Shown here: piece after piece, positions 38,014 to 44,944 of the stretch | How the letters are laid out: the number at the start of each line of letters is the position of its first letter | How positions within the stretch are numbered: position 1 is the first letter of the stretch | NCBI GenBank assembly: GCA_015064415.1 | Contig: SVSG01000019.1 | Coordinates: 1 to 45,395 of the forward strand | Length of the DNA: 45,395 nucleotides | Source of the DNA: Oscillospiraceae bacterium | Lineage (GTDB): Bacteria > Bacillota > Clostridia > Oscillospirales > CAG-272 | Direction of reading: 5' to 3' | Position numbers and translations under genes: made by a program | The notes under the pieces: generated by a model | Databases searched by the model: none | Told to the model about the DNA's origin: nothing | Seen by the model: only the letters and a program-made list of their open reading frames with translations

Positions 38014-39330
38014 ATGTCTTCCAACGATGCCGAGGTGCTCGGCACTCCCTCCCCGCCTGCGCGGGAGAAAAAGCAAAAGCGAACGCCCCTTTGGGGATTG
38101 CTGGCGCTGGGGCTGATCGCCCTGATGAGCTTACTGATCTTGATCCTTGCCAATTTGAAAATACGAAACGAGCAGCAATATCTGCTTTTCCGCAACGATC
38201 TTTTCCCCGTCAAGTACACCGTGGATGATGCCGAGCTCTGGGGATATATGAACGAGGACGGCGAGATCGTTTTTGCGGCGCAATATGAGGACGCCGCGGA
38301 ATTTTCCGACAACGGGCTTGCCGCCGTCAAGCGTGACGGGCTCTGGGGCTTCATCAACCAAAAGGGCGAGGCGGTGATCCCCTGCCGCTTTGAGGAGACG
38401 CTCGGCTTTGGCAAGGGAACGCTTGCCGCTGTCAAGCGCGATGGTCTGTGGGGCTTTGTGGACGAGGATGGCACCGAGGTCATCCCCTGCAAATACGATA
38501 AGGTGCTTGCCTTCAGCGCCTGCGGCCTTGCCGCTGTGGGCGTGGATCAGAAGATCGGCTATATCAACGAGGAGGGAGAGATGGTGATCCCCCCGCAGTT
38601 TGAGCAGGCGCAGACCTTCGATCACCAAAAGCGCGCACTGGTCAAAATTTACGGCGACTGGGGCATCATCGACAAGGATGGCAGCTTTGTGGTCAATCCG
38701 CAGTTTGACGAGATCGGTAAATTTGCCGACAACGGCCTTGCACGCGTCAAAAAGGACGGTCGCTATGGCTATATCGACGAGGACGGCAACTACGCCGTGC
38801 TCCCCACCCTGATCGACGCGGGTGACTTTGCCGAAAACGGCCTTGCCGCGGTCAAGTGGGAGACGGACGGCCGTTGGGGCTATATCGATGAGAAGGGCGA
38901 GCAGGTCATCCCCGCCCGCTACGATAAGGCGCTGATCTTTGGCGACAACGGCCTTGCCGCCGTGGCCATCTCGACCCCCGTAACCGAAACGCTGGCGGAG
39001 GATCGCTGGGGCTATATCGACGAGGACGGCAATTTCGTCATCTCCCCCACCTTCCATTACGCCACCACCTTTGTGTCGGGGCTTGCCGCCGTCGGCACTG
39101 AGAGCGGATATTTCTATATTGATGATGCAGGCAACAAAAAGATCAATTTGCCCGCTGAGTGCAAGCTGCCCGGGCGCTTCACCAAGGACGGCTACGCACT
39201 GGTGCTTTGCGAGGATCCCGCTACAAAATCCACCTTTGCACTGATCCTTTCCGAGACGGGAGAGGCCATCCACGAGCGGCGCATCGGTTCCGTTTCCATC
39301 GAGGCACTTTTGTACGCCGCCACGCCGTGA
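38014..39330 (+). CDS. WG-repeat membrane-anchored protein
   Basis: A 438-residue protein with a short basic N-terminus, one transmembrane helix (about 28-48) and an extracytoplasmic beta-rich region of about ten WG-type repeats of roughly 35 residues. Each has the pattern xGxW/YGYID-x-GE-x-VI-P-x-Y/F-x2-A-x2-F-x2-GLAAV. Clear units start near KRDGLWGFINQKG, KRDGLWGFVDEDG, GDWGIIDKDG, DGRYGYIDEDG, DGRWGYIDEKG and EDRWGYIDEDG. WG repeats form propeller or solenoid binding surfaces; the ligand is unknown. GAAAGGA precedes the ATG at 38014 by 10 bases. Confidence 0.88.
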   Translation: MSSNDAEVLGTPSPPAREKKQKRTPLWGLLALGLIALMSLLILILANLKIRNEQQYLLFRNDLFPVKYTVDDAELWGYMNEDGEIVFAAQYEDAAEFSDNGLAAVKRDGLWGFINQKGEAVIPCRFEETLGFGKGTLAAVKRDGLWGFVDEDGTEVIPCKYDKVLAFSACGLAAVGVDQKIGYINEEGEMVIPPQFEQAQTFDHQKRALVKIYGDWGIIDKDGSFVVNPQFDEIGKFADNGLARVKKDGRYGYIDEDGNYAVLPTLIDAGDFAENGLAAVKWETDGRWGYIDEKGEQVIPARYDKALIFGDNGLAAVAISTPVTETLAEDRWGYIDEDGNFVISPTFHYATTFVSGLAAVGTESGYFYIDDAGNKKINLPAECKLPGRFTKDGYALVLCEDPATKSTFALILSETGEAIHERRIGSVSIEALLYAATP

Positions 39331-39352
39331 CGGCAAATACAAAAATCCCCTC

Positions 39353-39381
39353 TTGACAATTATACAAAAATCGGGTAAAAT
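39353..39381 (+). promoter_or_regulatory. Promoter of the DUF1292 gene
   Basis: TTGACA (39353-39358), 17 bp, TAAAAT (39376-39381), 26 bp before the ATG. It may also drive the RNA downstream. Confidence 0.78.
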
Positions 39382-39407
39382 AAAATCAACGAAAGAGGTG
39401 AATAAAA

Positions 39408-39728
39408 ATGGCTGACAACAAGAAGAATGATATGCAAGAAGAGGAAACCACCATCTGCATGCTGCAGGACGAGAACGGAGACGAGCACGAGTTTGAGGTG
39501 ATCGCCCAGTGCGAATACCAGGGTGCCACCTACTACGCCATGATCCCCGCGCTGAACAGCGACATGGATGATGAGTTTTGTGAGTACGTAATCCTCAAGG
39601 AGCTGGTGGACGAGAACGGCGAGGAGTCGCTTGTTTCCATCGACGATAACGAGGACGAATTCAACGCCGTAGCAGATATTTTCGACAATCTGTTTGACGA
39701 AGAGGTCGACTACGACACCCAAAAGTAA
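39408..39728 (+). CDS. DUF1292 (YrzB-like) acidic protein
   Basis: A 106-residue very acidic protein. The DUF1292 core (about 17-95) has TICMLQDENGDEHEFEVI, the AQCEYQGATYYAMIP strand pair and YVILKELVDENGEESLVSI. AGAGGTG precedes the ATG. The family is widespread in Firmicutes, often near alaS-yrzL-yrrK, which are absent here. Function unknown. Confidence 0.93.
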   Translation: MADNKKNDMQEEETTICMLQDENGDEHEFEVIAQCEYQGATYYAMIPALNSDMDDEFCEYVILKELVDENGEESLVSIDDNEDEFNAVADIFDNLFDEEVDYDTQK

Positions 39729-39739
39729 GTAAATATCCT

Positions 39740-39984
39740 GCCGTTCGCGTGATAATCGGTTTTTGGGGCCGACACGACGATGAAAGGGATCCGGATAAAG
39801 TCCATACCGTGGTTTGCAGGCCTCCCTTCCCCCGTTTCGATCGACTTGTCTCGACGGGATGTAAGGACGTTGGAAGCAGTAAAGCGGTAGACAGGATCCC
39901 GCCCTATAAAATAAGGGTTCTATTTTATCGGTTACACGGCTCGGTGGGTCGCAAAAAGCCGCATCCTTTGGATGCGGCTTTTTG
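39740..39984 (+). ncRNA. Structured RNA with terminator, possible 6S RNA
   Basis: A gene-free stretch that folds into one long irregular rod. GCCGT (39740-39744)/ACGGC (39936-39940) closes it; the inner rod is GGGATCC (39786-39792)/GGATCCC (39894-39900), TACCG (39805-39809)/CGGTA (39885-39889), CTTCC (39826-39830)/GGAAG (39872-39876) and CCCGT (39831-39835)/ACGGG (39854-39858). A side hairpin CCCT/AGGG (39902-39917) and GGTTACACGGC follow. Closing stem, open middle, side hairpin and terminal stem resemble 6S RNA, the mimic that binds sigma-RNA polymerase. It lacks the hallmarks of SRP RNA, RNase P RNA and tmRNA. The 6S name is tentative; that it is a structured RNA is much firmer. Confidence 0.55.
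39952..39984 (+). terminator. Terminator of the structured RNA
   Basis: Perfect 15-bp stem (arms 39952-39966 and 39970-39984, loop TTT) ending in a T-rich arm. It is symmetric enough to serve the convergent minus-strand gene too. Confidence 0.88.
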
Positions 39985-39999
39985 CATACCGTTATGGGG

Positions 40000-40986
40000 T
40001 CAATCGAAGGAAAGCTCGGGAAATTCAGGCGGGACGGCGTGCGACCTTGGCAAAAGCGCAAGGGGCGAGCCACCTGTGAGAAAGCGCTGTCGCTCGCGCA
40101 CACCCTGCACGGAAAGCGGGGCTACGGTAAGCACGGCGCGCACCTGAATGAGATCGGGAGTATTCTGCGGACGCACCACGTCAAACGTACGGCCGCGCGC
40201 CTCGGCGCGCAAGAGCAACGGGAAAAGCTCGTGCGGCACCCCGTCGCCGCCACAAAACTGCAAAAAGAGCACAGGGGCACCCTCGTATGCGCCGTACACG
40301 TGCACCTCGCGTCGCGCGTCAAGGCGGCGCGCCGCCATCATCACGCCAAGCAAAAGGCCTGTGCAAAACTCCAAGTCAAGCACCTCGCCTGCCGCCATGC
40401 GAAGGCCGGAGAAATCATACGTCATCCGTACCCCGCAAAGCTGTGCCAGATGCACCGCGCGATAGAACAGCGCGGGAAGCGACGGCTCCTCCTTGTTTTG
40501 ATCGTGATAAAGGAAGGACGCGCTCACCTCGGTATAAAAGCGACACGCGGCGGCAAAGTCCGCTTCGGCGTGCGCCTTGTAATACATTTGCCCCGTTTTG
40601 CTGACAAAAAGCGTGGCGGGTACGTGGTGAAAGGCGGCTGGGAACGCGAAGATCTGCTTGAACGTATCGCGTGGAATGATCGCAAAAACAAGACCCGTAT
40701 GCGCGAAAAACGTACCGACGAAGAAAATCGGCACACGTCCGCACCGCAACAAAAGCACCTCGTGCGGGAAGGATGCAAGATATTCCCGCAGCTCCTCCCC
40801 GGCTGAGCGATTGGCGGGGAAATGGTCGAAAAAGTGACTGCCAAGAGGTGCGCTCTCGCCGCACGTGTACGCGCCCAGCACCGTGTATGCGCCGTCCAGA
40901 AGATAGAGATCCGCCGCCGGCGTTTGCTCGTTTTCCTCGGTCTTGCCGATGAGGCCGTGATCGGCGTAATATGCGGTAAGATCCAT
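40000..40986 (-). CDS. Unrecognised 328-residue protein
   Basis: I do not recognise this family. The protein is Ala/Arg-rich with no clear signal peptide. The first half has aromatic-rich beta-like stretches (LYLLDGAYTVLGAYTCGE, VPIFFVGTFFAHTGLVFAIIP); the second half has AGEVLDLEFCTGLLLGVMMAARRLDARREVHVY, loosely like an output or ATP-binding segment of a sensor, but no catalytic motif can be confirmed. The ATG at 40986 follows GGGGGGA, and a promoter (TTGCAA, 17 bp, TACAAT) lies just upstream. Convergent with the structured RNA. Confidence 0.7.
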   Translation of the reverse strand: MDLTAYYADHGLIGKTEENEQTPAADLYLLDGAYTVLGAYTCGESAPLGSHFFDHFPANRSAGEELREYLASFPHEVLLLRCGRVPIFFVGTFFAHTGLVFAIIPRDTFKQIFAFPAAFHHVPATLFVSKTGQMYYKAHAEADFAAACRFYTEVSASFLYHDQNKEEPSLPALFYRAVHLAQLCGVRMTYDFSGLRMAAGEVLDLEFCTGLLLGVMMAARRLDARREVHVYGAYEGAPVLFLQFCGGDGVPHELFPLLLRAEARGRTFDVVRPQNTPDLIQVRAVLTVAPLSVQGVRERQRFLTGGSPLALLPRSHAVPPEFPELSFD

Positions 40987-41010
40987 ACCGTCCCCCCCTT
41001 TTTTTGTTAT

Positions 41011-41039
41011 ATTGTAACATATTACGTAACAAATTGCAA
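41011..41039 (-). promoter_or_regulatory. Promoter of the 328-residue protein gene
   Basis: TTGCAA (41039-41034), 17 bp, TACAAT (41016-41011) on the minus strand, 24 bp before the start codon. Confidence 0.7.
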
Positions 41040-41051
41040 GCGGATATCGAG

Positions 41052-41187
41052 GAACAATCCCTCAGTCACCTGCGGTGACAGCTCCCTTTACACAAGAGAG
41101 CCCTTTTGTGGGCGTTTTCAGTTCTGCCGCCGCAAAACACTTTGAAATGACGAAATCCCCCGCGGAAGCGTTGCTTCCACGGGGGAT
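41052..41187. repeat. Hairpin-rich intergenic segment
   Basis: Contains GTCACC (41065-41070)/GGTGAC (41074-41079) and a long stem ATCCCCCGCGGAAGC/GCTTCCACGGGGGAT (about 41155-41187, one G-T wobble). The CCCTCAGTCACC-hairpin-GCTCCCTTTACACAAG arrangement has the look of a dispersed element. The longer stem may end the small peptide gene at 41229. Confidence 0.5.
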
Positions 41188-41228
41188 CGTTGCGCATAAG
41201 CAGTCCGCCTTCGCGCTCGCGAGGGCGG

Positions 41229-41327
41229 TTAGTTGCAGCAGCAGCAAAGCACGATCAGTGCAATGATGATGATCCAGCAACAGTTGTTATCGCCACCGAA
41301 AAGTCCGCCGATACAGTTGTTATTCAT
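41229..41327 (-). CDS. 32-residue Cys/Ile-rich peptide
   Basis: A tiny gene reading MNNNCIGGLFGGDNNCCW followed by a run of Ile/Ala/Leu/Val and CCCCN. AGGAGG lies 8 bases before the ATG at 41327, which is the main support. The Asn/Gly/Cys head plus hydrophobic helix plus Cys-rich end resembles small Clostridia/Bacillus membrane peptides, some of them spore-associated (YjcZ-like in style). No homology can be claimed at this length. Confidence 0.65.
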   Translation of the reverse strand: MNNNCIGGLFGGDNNCCWIIIIALIVLCCCCN

Positions 41328-41435
41328 AACCGTTCCTCCTTGTCGTCACGTGAGAGATTTTCTCTCTCTGCTATCATTCTATGGGGGCGCTTGTAAAAGG
41401 TGATAGAATTTTGCAAAAAAAGGGCGAGAAAGAGA

Positions 41436-41464
41436 TTGACAAAACGCGCGCGGCGTGTTACAAT
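41436..41464 (+). promoter_or_regulatory. Promoter of the cobalamin riboswitch operon
   Basis: TTGACA (41436-41441), 17 bp, TACAAT (41459-41464), directly upstream of the riboswitch. Confidence 0.82.
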
Positions 41465-41469
41465 AAGGT

Positions 41470-41635
41470 AACCGCGAAAGCGGTCTGTGCAAAATCAATG
41501 AACGCGGTTCCCCACGGGCTTGCATCGTGGGCGCGCCCCCGTGGCGCGGATGAGGAAAGTGCGGTGCAACTCCGTCACAACAGCCATTACCGTCAAAGTC
41601 GGAATGCTCATCGTCCCGTGCCGTAAAACGCCCCC
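41470..41635 (+). promoter_or_regulatory. Cobalamin (B12) riboswitch
   Basis: The leader holds the ordered blocks of a cobalamin-type aptamer: a 5' hairpin with GGTTCCCC, then GAGGAAAGTGCGGTGCAACTCC (written GGAAAG, GGTGCAA, CTCC within 41552-41572), ACAACAGCCATTACCGT (about 41577-41593), and GTCGGAATGCTCATC closing the core. GGTGCAA with the following CAGCC...CCGT is the B12-box region. A terminator follows at 41698-41730, then the lipoprotein gene. Edges are approximate. Known behaviour of this class is that bound cobalamin reduces expression of uptake or synthesis genes. Confidence 0.85.
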
Positions 41636-41697
41636 GGGCAAGGGGGAGGCGTGGCGCTTTTTACCGGAGTTCCGACGGTATTTTTTGGCGTTTCGCT

Positions 41698-41730
41698 CCC
41701 CTACGGCCCGTGGCCGTCGGGGGGCTTTTT
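41698..41730 (+). terminator. Riboswitch expression-platform terminator
   Basis: CCCCTACGGCC (41698-41708) pairs with GGCCGTCGGGG (41712-41722) with one mismatch, followed by GGC and five T. It lies between aptamer and the first gene's ribosome site, the expected position for cobalamin-controlled termination. Confidence 0.8.
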
Positions 41731-41776
41731 ACATTCATTCTTTTTGTAAAAAAACTTACGAAAAGAGGAAAAAAAC

Positions 41777-42199
41777 ATGAAAACAGCAACACGTATCACA
41801 CTTTTGCTTCTCGCGCTTCTTATGACCTTCTCGTTTGTCGCTTGTGCCGACGTGGACAAAACGGGCGCGTGGGAGACCGCGACCTACGACCGCAACACCG
41901 AGCTTGGCGAGGGTGCAAAGACTATCACCGTCAAGGTAGTCGCCGAGGAGCAGGAGCTGACCTTCACCATCCACACCGATAAGACCACCTTGGGCGAAGC
42001 GCTCAAGGAGCACGAGCTGATTGCAGGTGAGGAAAGCGAATTTGGTATGTACGTCAAGAAGGTCAACGGCATCGTCGCGGATTATGACGTGGACCAGACC
42101 TACTGGTCGCTGAGCAAAGGCGGCGTGGATATGATGGTCGGTGTGGACGGCGCCGAGATCGCTGACGGCGAGCAATATGAGCTTACCCGAAAGAAATAA
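41777..42199 (+). CDS. DUF4430 lipoprotein, likely corrinoid-related
   Basis: A 140-residue lipoprotein. Residues 1-24 are a signal peptide with the cleavage region FVAC (lipid Cys near residue 23). The mature part is a single DUF4430 domain: KTITVKVVAEEQELTFTIHTDKTTLGEALKEH, then FGMYVKKVNGI, TYWSLSKGG and IADGEQYEL. DUF4430 resembles the small domain of mammalian B12 carriers (intrinsic factor, transcobalamin). Sitting first behind a cobalamin riboswitch and overlapping an ECF S-component, it is a good candidate extracellular corrinoid-binding partner (inference). GAGGAAA precedes the ATG. Confidence 0.88.
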   Translation: MKTATRITLLLLALLMTFSFVACADVDKTGAWETATYDRNTELGEGAKTITVKVVAEEQELTFTIHTDKTTLGEALKEHELIAGEESEFGMYVKKVNGIVADYDVDQTYWSLSKGGVDMMVGVDGAEIADGEQYELTRKK

Positions 42200-42767
42200 C
42201 CGAGTCGAGGAGCAGACGACGGAACCGTCTGCTCCCCGCGCGAGAAAAAAGCCGTGGCTCACGGTGCGAGAGCTGTGCGTGTTCTCGATGCTTGGGGCCC
42301 TGCTTTTTTGCTCCAAGCTGTTGATGGAATGGGCGCCGAACATCCACTTTATCGCGCTTTTCATCATCACCTTCACGCTGGTGTACCGCGCGAAGGCGCT
42401 GGTGCCGATCTACGTGTTCGTGCTGCTCACGGGCGTGTACGGTGGTTTCAACGTGTGGTGGGTGCCGTACGTGTATATCTGGTTGCCGATCTGGGGGCTT
42501 GCGATGCTGCTCCCCCGCCGCGCACCCGCGTGGCTGCTGACGCTTTTGTGTATGCTTTTGGGCGGCTTACACGGCATACTTTACGGCGCGCTGTATGCCC
42601 CCGCGCAGGCATTTTTCTTCAAGTACGATCTGCAAATGACGATCACGTGGATCCTTTCGGGCCTCCCCTTCGATTTTTTACACGCCCTTGGCAATCTTGC
42701 CGCGTGTACGCTCACCTATCCGCTTTACAAGCTGCTTTGCCGTCTGGAACGCAAGAAAATGAAATAA
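42177..42767 (+). CDS. ECF transporter S-component (putative corrinoid/precursor)
   Basis: A 196-residue integral membrane protein with a charged N-terminal tail (about 1-30) and five or six transmembrane helices, the size and layout of ECF S-components. It has the beginning LTVRELCVFSMLGALLFCSKLLMEW, with the Ala/Gly-rich first helix that contacts the T-component, and a GGLHGILYGALYAPAQ helix. The ATG at 42177 overlaps the lipoprotein stop by 23 bases. No A/A'/T genes are in the window, so a shared energising module elsewhere is expected. Riboswitch control suggests cobalamin, cobinamide, alpha-ribazole or dimethylbenzimidazole as substrate. Confidence 0.85.
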   Translation: MSLPERNNRVEEQTTEPSAPRARKKPWLTVRELCVFSMLGALLFCSKLLMEWAPNIHFIALFIITFTLVYRAKALVPIYVFVLLTGVYGGFNVWWVPYVYIWLPIWGLAMLLPRRAPAWLLTLLCMLLGGLHGILYGALYAPAQAFFFKYDLQMTITWILSGLPFDFLHALGNLAACTLTYPLYKLLCRLERKKMK

Positions 42768-42810
42768 GTCCCCAAACGGTGCGAGTTTTCGCACCGTTTG
42801 GGGGCTTTTT
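42767..42810 (+). terminator. Terminator of the ECF operon
   Basis: AGTCCCCAAACGGTGCGA (42767-42784), loop GTTT, and its reverse complement form an 18-bp nearly perfect stem, followed by five T (42806-42810). Confidence 0.9.
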
Positions 42811-42882
42811 CTTTATACGATCGGCAAAGCAACTTTGCCATCCGTTGCGCCGATCATCCACGTCTTTTTCATCATAGCTATT

Positions 42883-43953
42883 TTAATCTTTATAAACGAT
42901 CTGCCCGTCGGATACCGTCAGCACACAGCGGTATCCGTCTTTGCTTTCTATATGATTACCTGCCGCATCGGCGAGCGAAAAGCCGTCCTTGGCAAGGGCA
43001 ATCACCGCAATATCTGCCACGCCGCCCTTGCGAAGGGTGCCCCATTTCTCGGCTTTGCCAAGTGCCTTGGCCGGGGTCGAGGTCACGGCACGCAGGATCT
43101 CCTCCTCGCACATTCCAAGATGCCTTGCCATGCTCATACACATCGTCATTCCATATCTTCCGCCGCGCATATAGGCACTGTAGCGGGTGATATCTGTGCT
43201 GATGCAATCCGGGGCATACCCCGCCGCCACGGCATCTGCAAAAATTTTGAAATCGGTGTGCACGTGCCCCGCAAACCCCGCATCGATCCATACGCCCCTC
43301 TCCCGCGCAAGGCGCAGGGAGGCAAAGTCATCCTCCGCACACGTATGGCCGCCGCCGTGATAGCTGTGCGTGAGAATATCTCCGCGCCCAAGCGTGCTCA
43401 CCACCTCGGTCATCGGCACGGGGGAGTTTGCCGTGTGCACCATCACCGCAAGTCCGCTTGCACGGGCGTAGTCGCACGCCTCCCGCAAGGGGGTGATATC
43501 CCGCACCTCACAGACCTTTGGGTCAAAATAGATCTTGATGCCGATCGCCTTATCGCCGTAGCGCTCCAGCAGATCCTCCGTCACCGCGGGCAGAAAGTGG
43601 TTGTCGCAGATCTCTGTGCCGACAAAAGCGGTACTTTTCACAGCAAAGCCCTCCAAGCGCTCTTTGCTCCCCTTACTGCCGCTGCCCGCATCGTTCACCG
43701 CGGTCACACCAAAAGGGAAGCTGCTCATCTCCGCCTGAATGCCGAAGCGGTCCGATGCGACGCCCTTCAGATGCACGTGCGTGTCGACAAATCCCGCAGA
43801 TACGATCTTTCCTTTCGCATCGTAAACAAAGTCAACAGGTTCCGAAATATCTGCTTTAACTCTTGCCACGATCTCACCGTCGGTCAGAACGTCGGCATGG
43901 AAAAACTTCTCGCCATTCCAAACGCGACCGTTTTTAATCAATATTTTTGCCAT
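42883..43953 (-). CDS. Amidohydrolase-superfamily enzyme
   Basis: A 356-residue metal-dependent hydrolase of the dihydroorotase/deacetylase-like amidohydrolase group. Metal ligands are visible in SAGFVDTHVHLKG (HxH), the lysine in AIGIKIYFDPK, histidines in VMVHTANSP and ILTHSYHGGG, and an aspartate in DCISTDITRYS. The C-terminal TPAKALGKAEKWGTLRKGGVADIAVI is the typical composite barrel return. ATG at 43953 with GGGAGG about 11 bases upstream, overlapping the preceding oxidoreductase gene by 20 bases. Substrate is unclear; the context of sugar-type dehydrogenases suggests a cyclic amide, ester or sugar-derived metabolite. Confidence 0.88.
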   Translation of the reverse strand: MAKILIKNGRVWNGEKFFHADVLTDGEIVARVKADISEPVDFVYDAKGKIVSAGFVDTHVHLKGVASDRFGIQAEMSSFPFGVTAVNDAGSGSKGSKERLEGFAVKSTAFVGTEICDNHFLPAVTEDLLERYGDKAIGIKIYFDPKVCEVRDITPLREACDYARASGLAVMVHTANSPVPMTEVVSTLGRGDILTHSYHGGGHTCAEDDFASLRLARERGVWIDAGFAGHVHTDFKIFADAVAAGYAPDCISTDITRYSAYMRGGRYGMTMCMSMARHLGMCEEEILRAVTSTPAKALGKAEKWGTLRKGGVADIAVIALAKDGFSLADAAGNHIESKDGYRCVLTVSDGQIVYKD

Positions 43954-44944
43954 GAAACCGTATGCCTCCCACGATGTCCGAAAGTACCTTTTGCACCAGA
44001 TAATCATGTTCGTAGGTGAAAGGGTTTTCCTTTGTACCCATAATATAAGCGTAAAGGTCGTTTACCATATCGTCATAGCGTCCTTTTTGCTCGTATCCGT
44101 CGAAAGAAACGTCTACTTTGACGTTCTTGTATGGCTGGTTGGTTATATTCGTATCCGAATAAGTCATGGTAGGCGGCTCAATAGGAACTATATTGACCGT
44201 ACCCTTGCTTCCCGATACCACAAACTGACGCCTGCCGTGTCCGTTGACCTCAACAGATGAAACGAAAATACGCGCAAGCGCTTTATCGTATTCGAGAACC
44301 GAGAGGTTGTTGTCCTCAAAGTCCACTCCGTCAAGTCCCGTGTGCTTTAAAAACGAGGTTATATTTTTGGGTTCTCCCATGATATATACGATCAGATCGA
44401 CGAGATGGCTTCCGAGGATATACATTATTCCGCCGTTAAAATTTGTAAGCCACTTTTTATATTTCTGACCGTGAAAAGTGCTCATTTCGGCGTTGATCGA
44501 ATAGATCTCGCCAAGGTCGCCGTTTTTTATATGCGCAAGGCATTTGAGCACCGCGGGATTGTAGCGGTACATATATCCGAGCTGAACGACCAAGTTCTTT
44601 TCCTTTGCCGTATCAAGCACGTATTTGTATTCCTCAAGCGTTCCGCTCGCGGGCTTATCCATATGTATATGCTTTCCCGCGTCAACGCACATCTTTGCGT
44701 ATTTTGTCAGATCCCAGACATCGCTCTCGATAAGCACCAGATCCGACTTTTCTATGATCTCCTCAACACTCATGCGCGTTAAATCTTTATATGCCCCAAG
44801 CTCTCCGCGCTTTTCTATCCATCTATCGTTTTCCTCAGCGTAACCGATCACTTCAAATAATTCGGGAAATTTTTTCACGGCGAGCATCTTTTTTTCGCCG
44901 TGATTGTGACCGATGCCGATCTGACCTACTTTTAGCTTTTTCAT
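43934..44944 (-). CDS. Gfo/Idh/MocA-family oxidoreductase
   Basis: A 336-residue NAD(P)-dependent dehydrogenase. The Rossmann start is KVGQIGIGHNHG, the signature EKP-like motif is HIHMDKPASGT near residues 92-102 and the C-terminal catalytic sheet begins near YMYRYNPAVLKCL. The family oxidises polyols, inositols or sugar derivatives. ATG at 44944 overlaps the stop of the upstream dehydrogenase (ATGA). The sequence is visibly more AT-rich than the rest of the window, with many ATA and AAA codons, suggesting later acquisition. Confidence 0.92.
   Translation of the reverse strand: MKKLKVGQIGIGHNHGEKKMLAVKKFPELFEVIGYAEENDRWIEKRGELGAYKDLTRMSVEEIIEKSDLVLIESDVWDLTKYAKMCVDAGKHIHMDKPASGTLEEYKYVLDTAKEKNLVVQLGYMYRYNPAVLKCLAHIKNGDLGEIYSINAEMSTFHGQKYKKWLTNFNGGIMYILGSHLVDLIVYIMGEPKNITSFLKHTGLDGVDFEDNNLSVLEYDKALARIFVSSVEVNGHGRRQFVVSGSKGTVNIVPIEPPTMTYSDTNITNQPYKNVKVDVSFDGYEQKGRYDDMVNDLYAYIMGTKENPFTYEHDYLVQKVLSDIVGGIRFHGKNID

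Noticed and set aside
39740-39984. SRP RNA, RNase P RNA or tmRNA
   Set aside because: No GGAAGGAAGCAG tetraloop region of SRP RNA, no conserved RNase P core blocks, and no tRNA-like ends of tmRNA.
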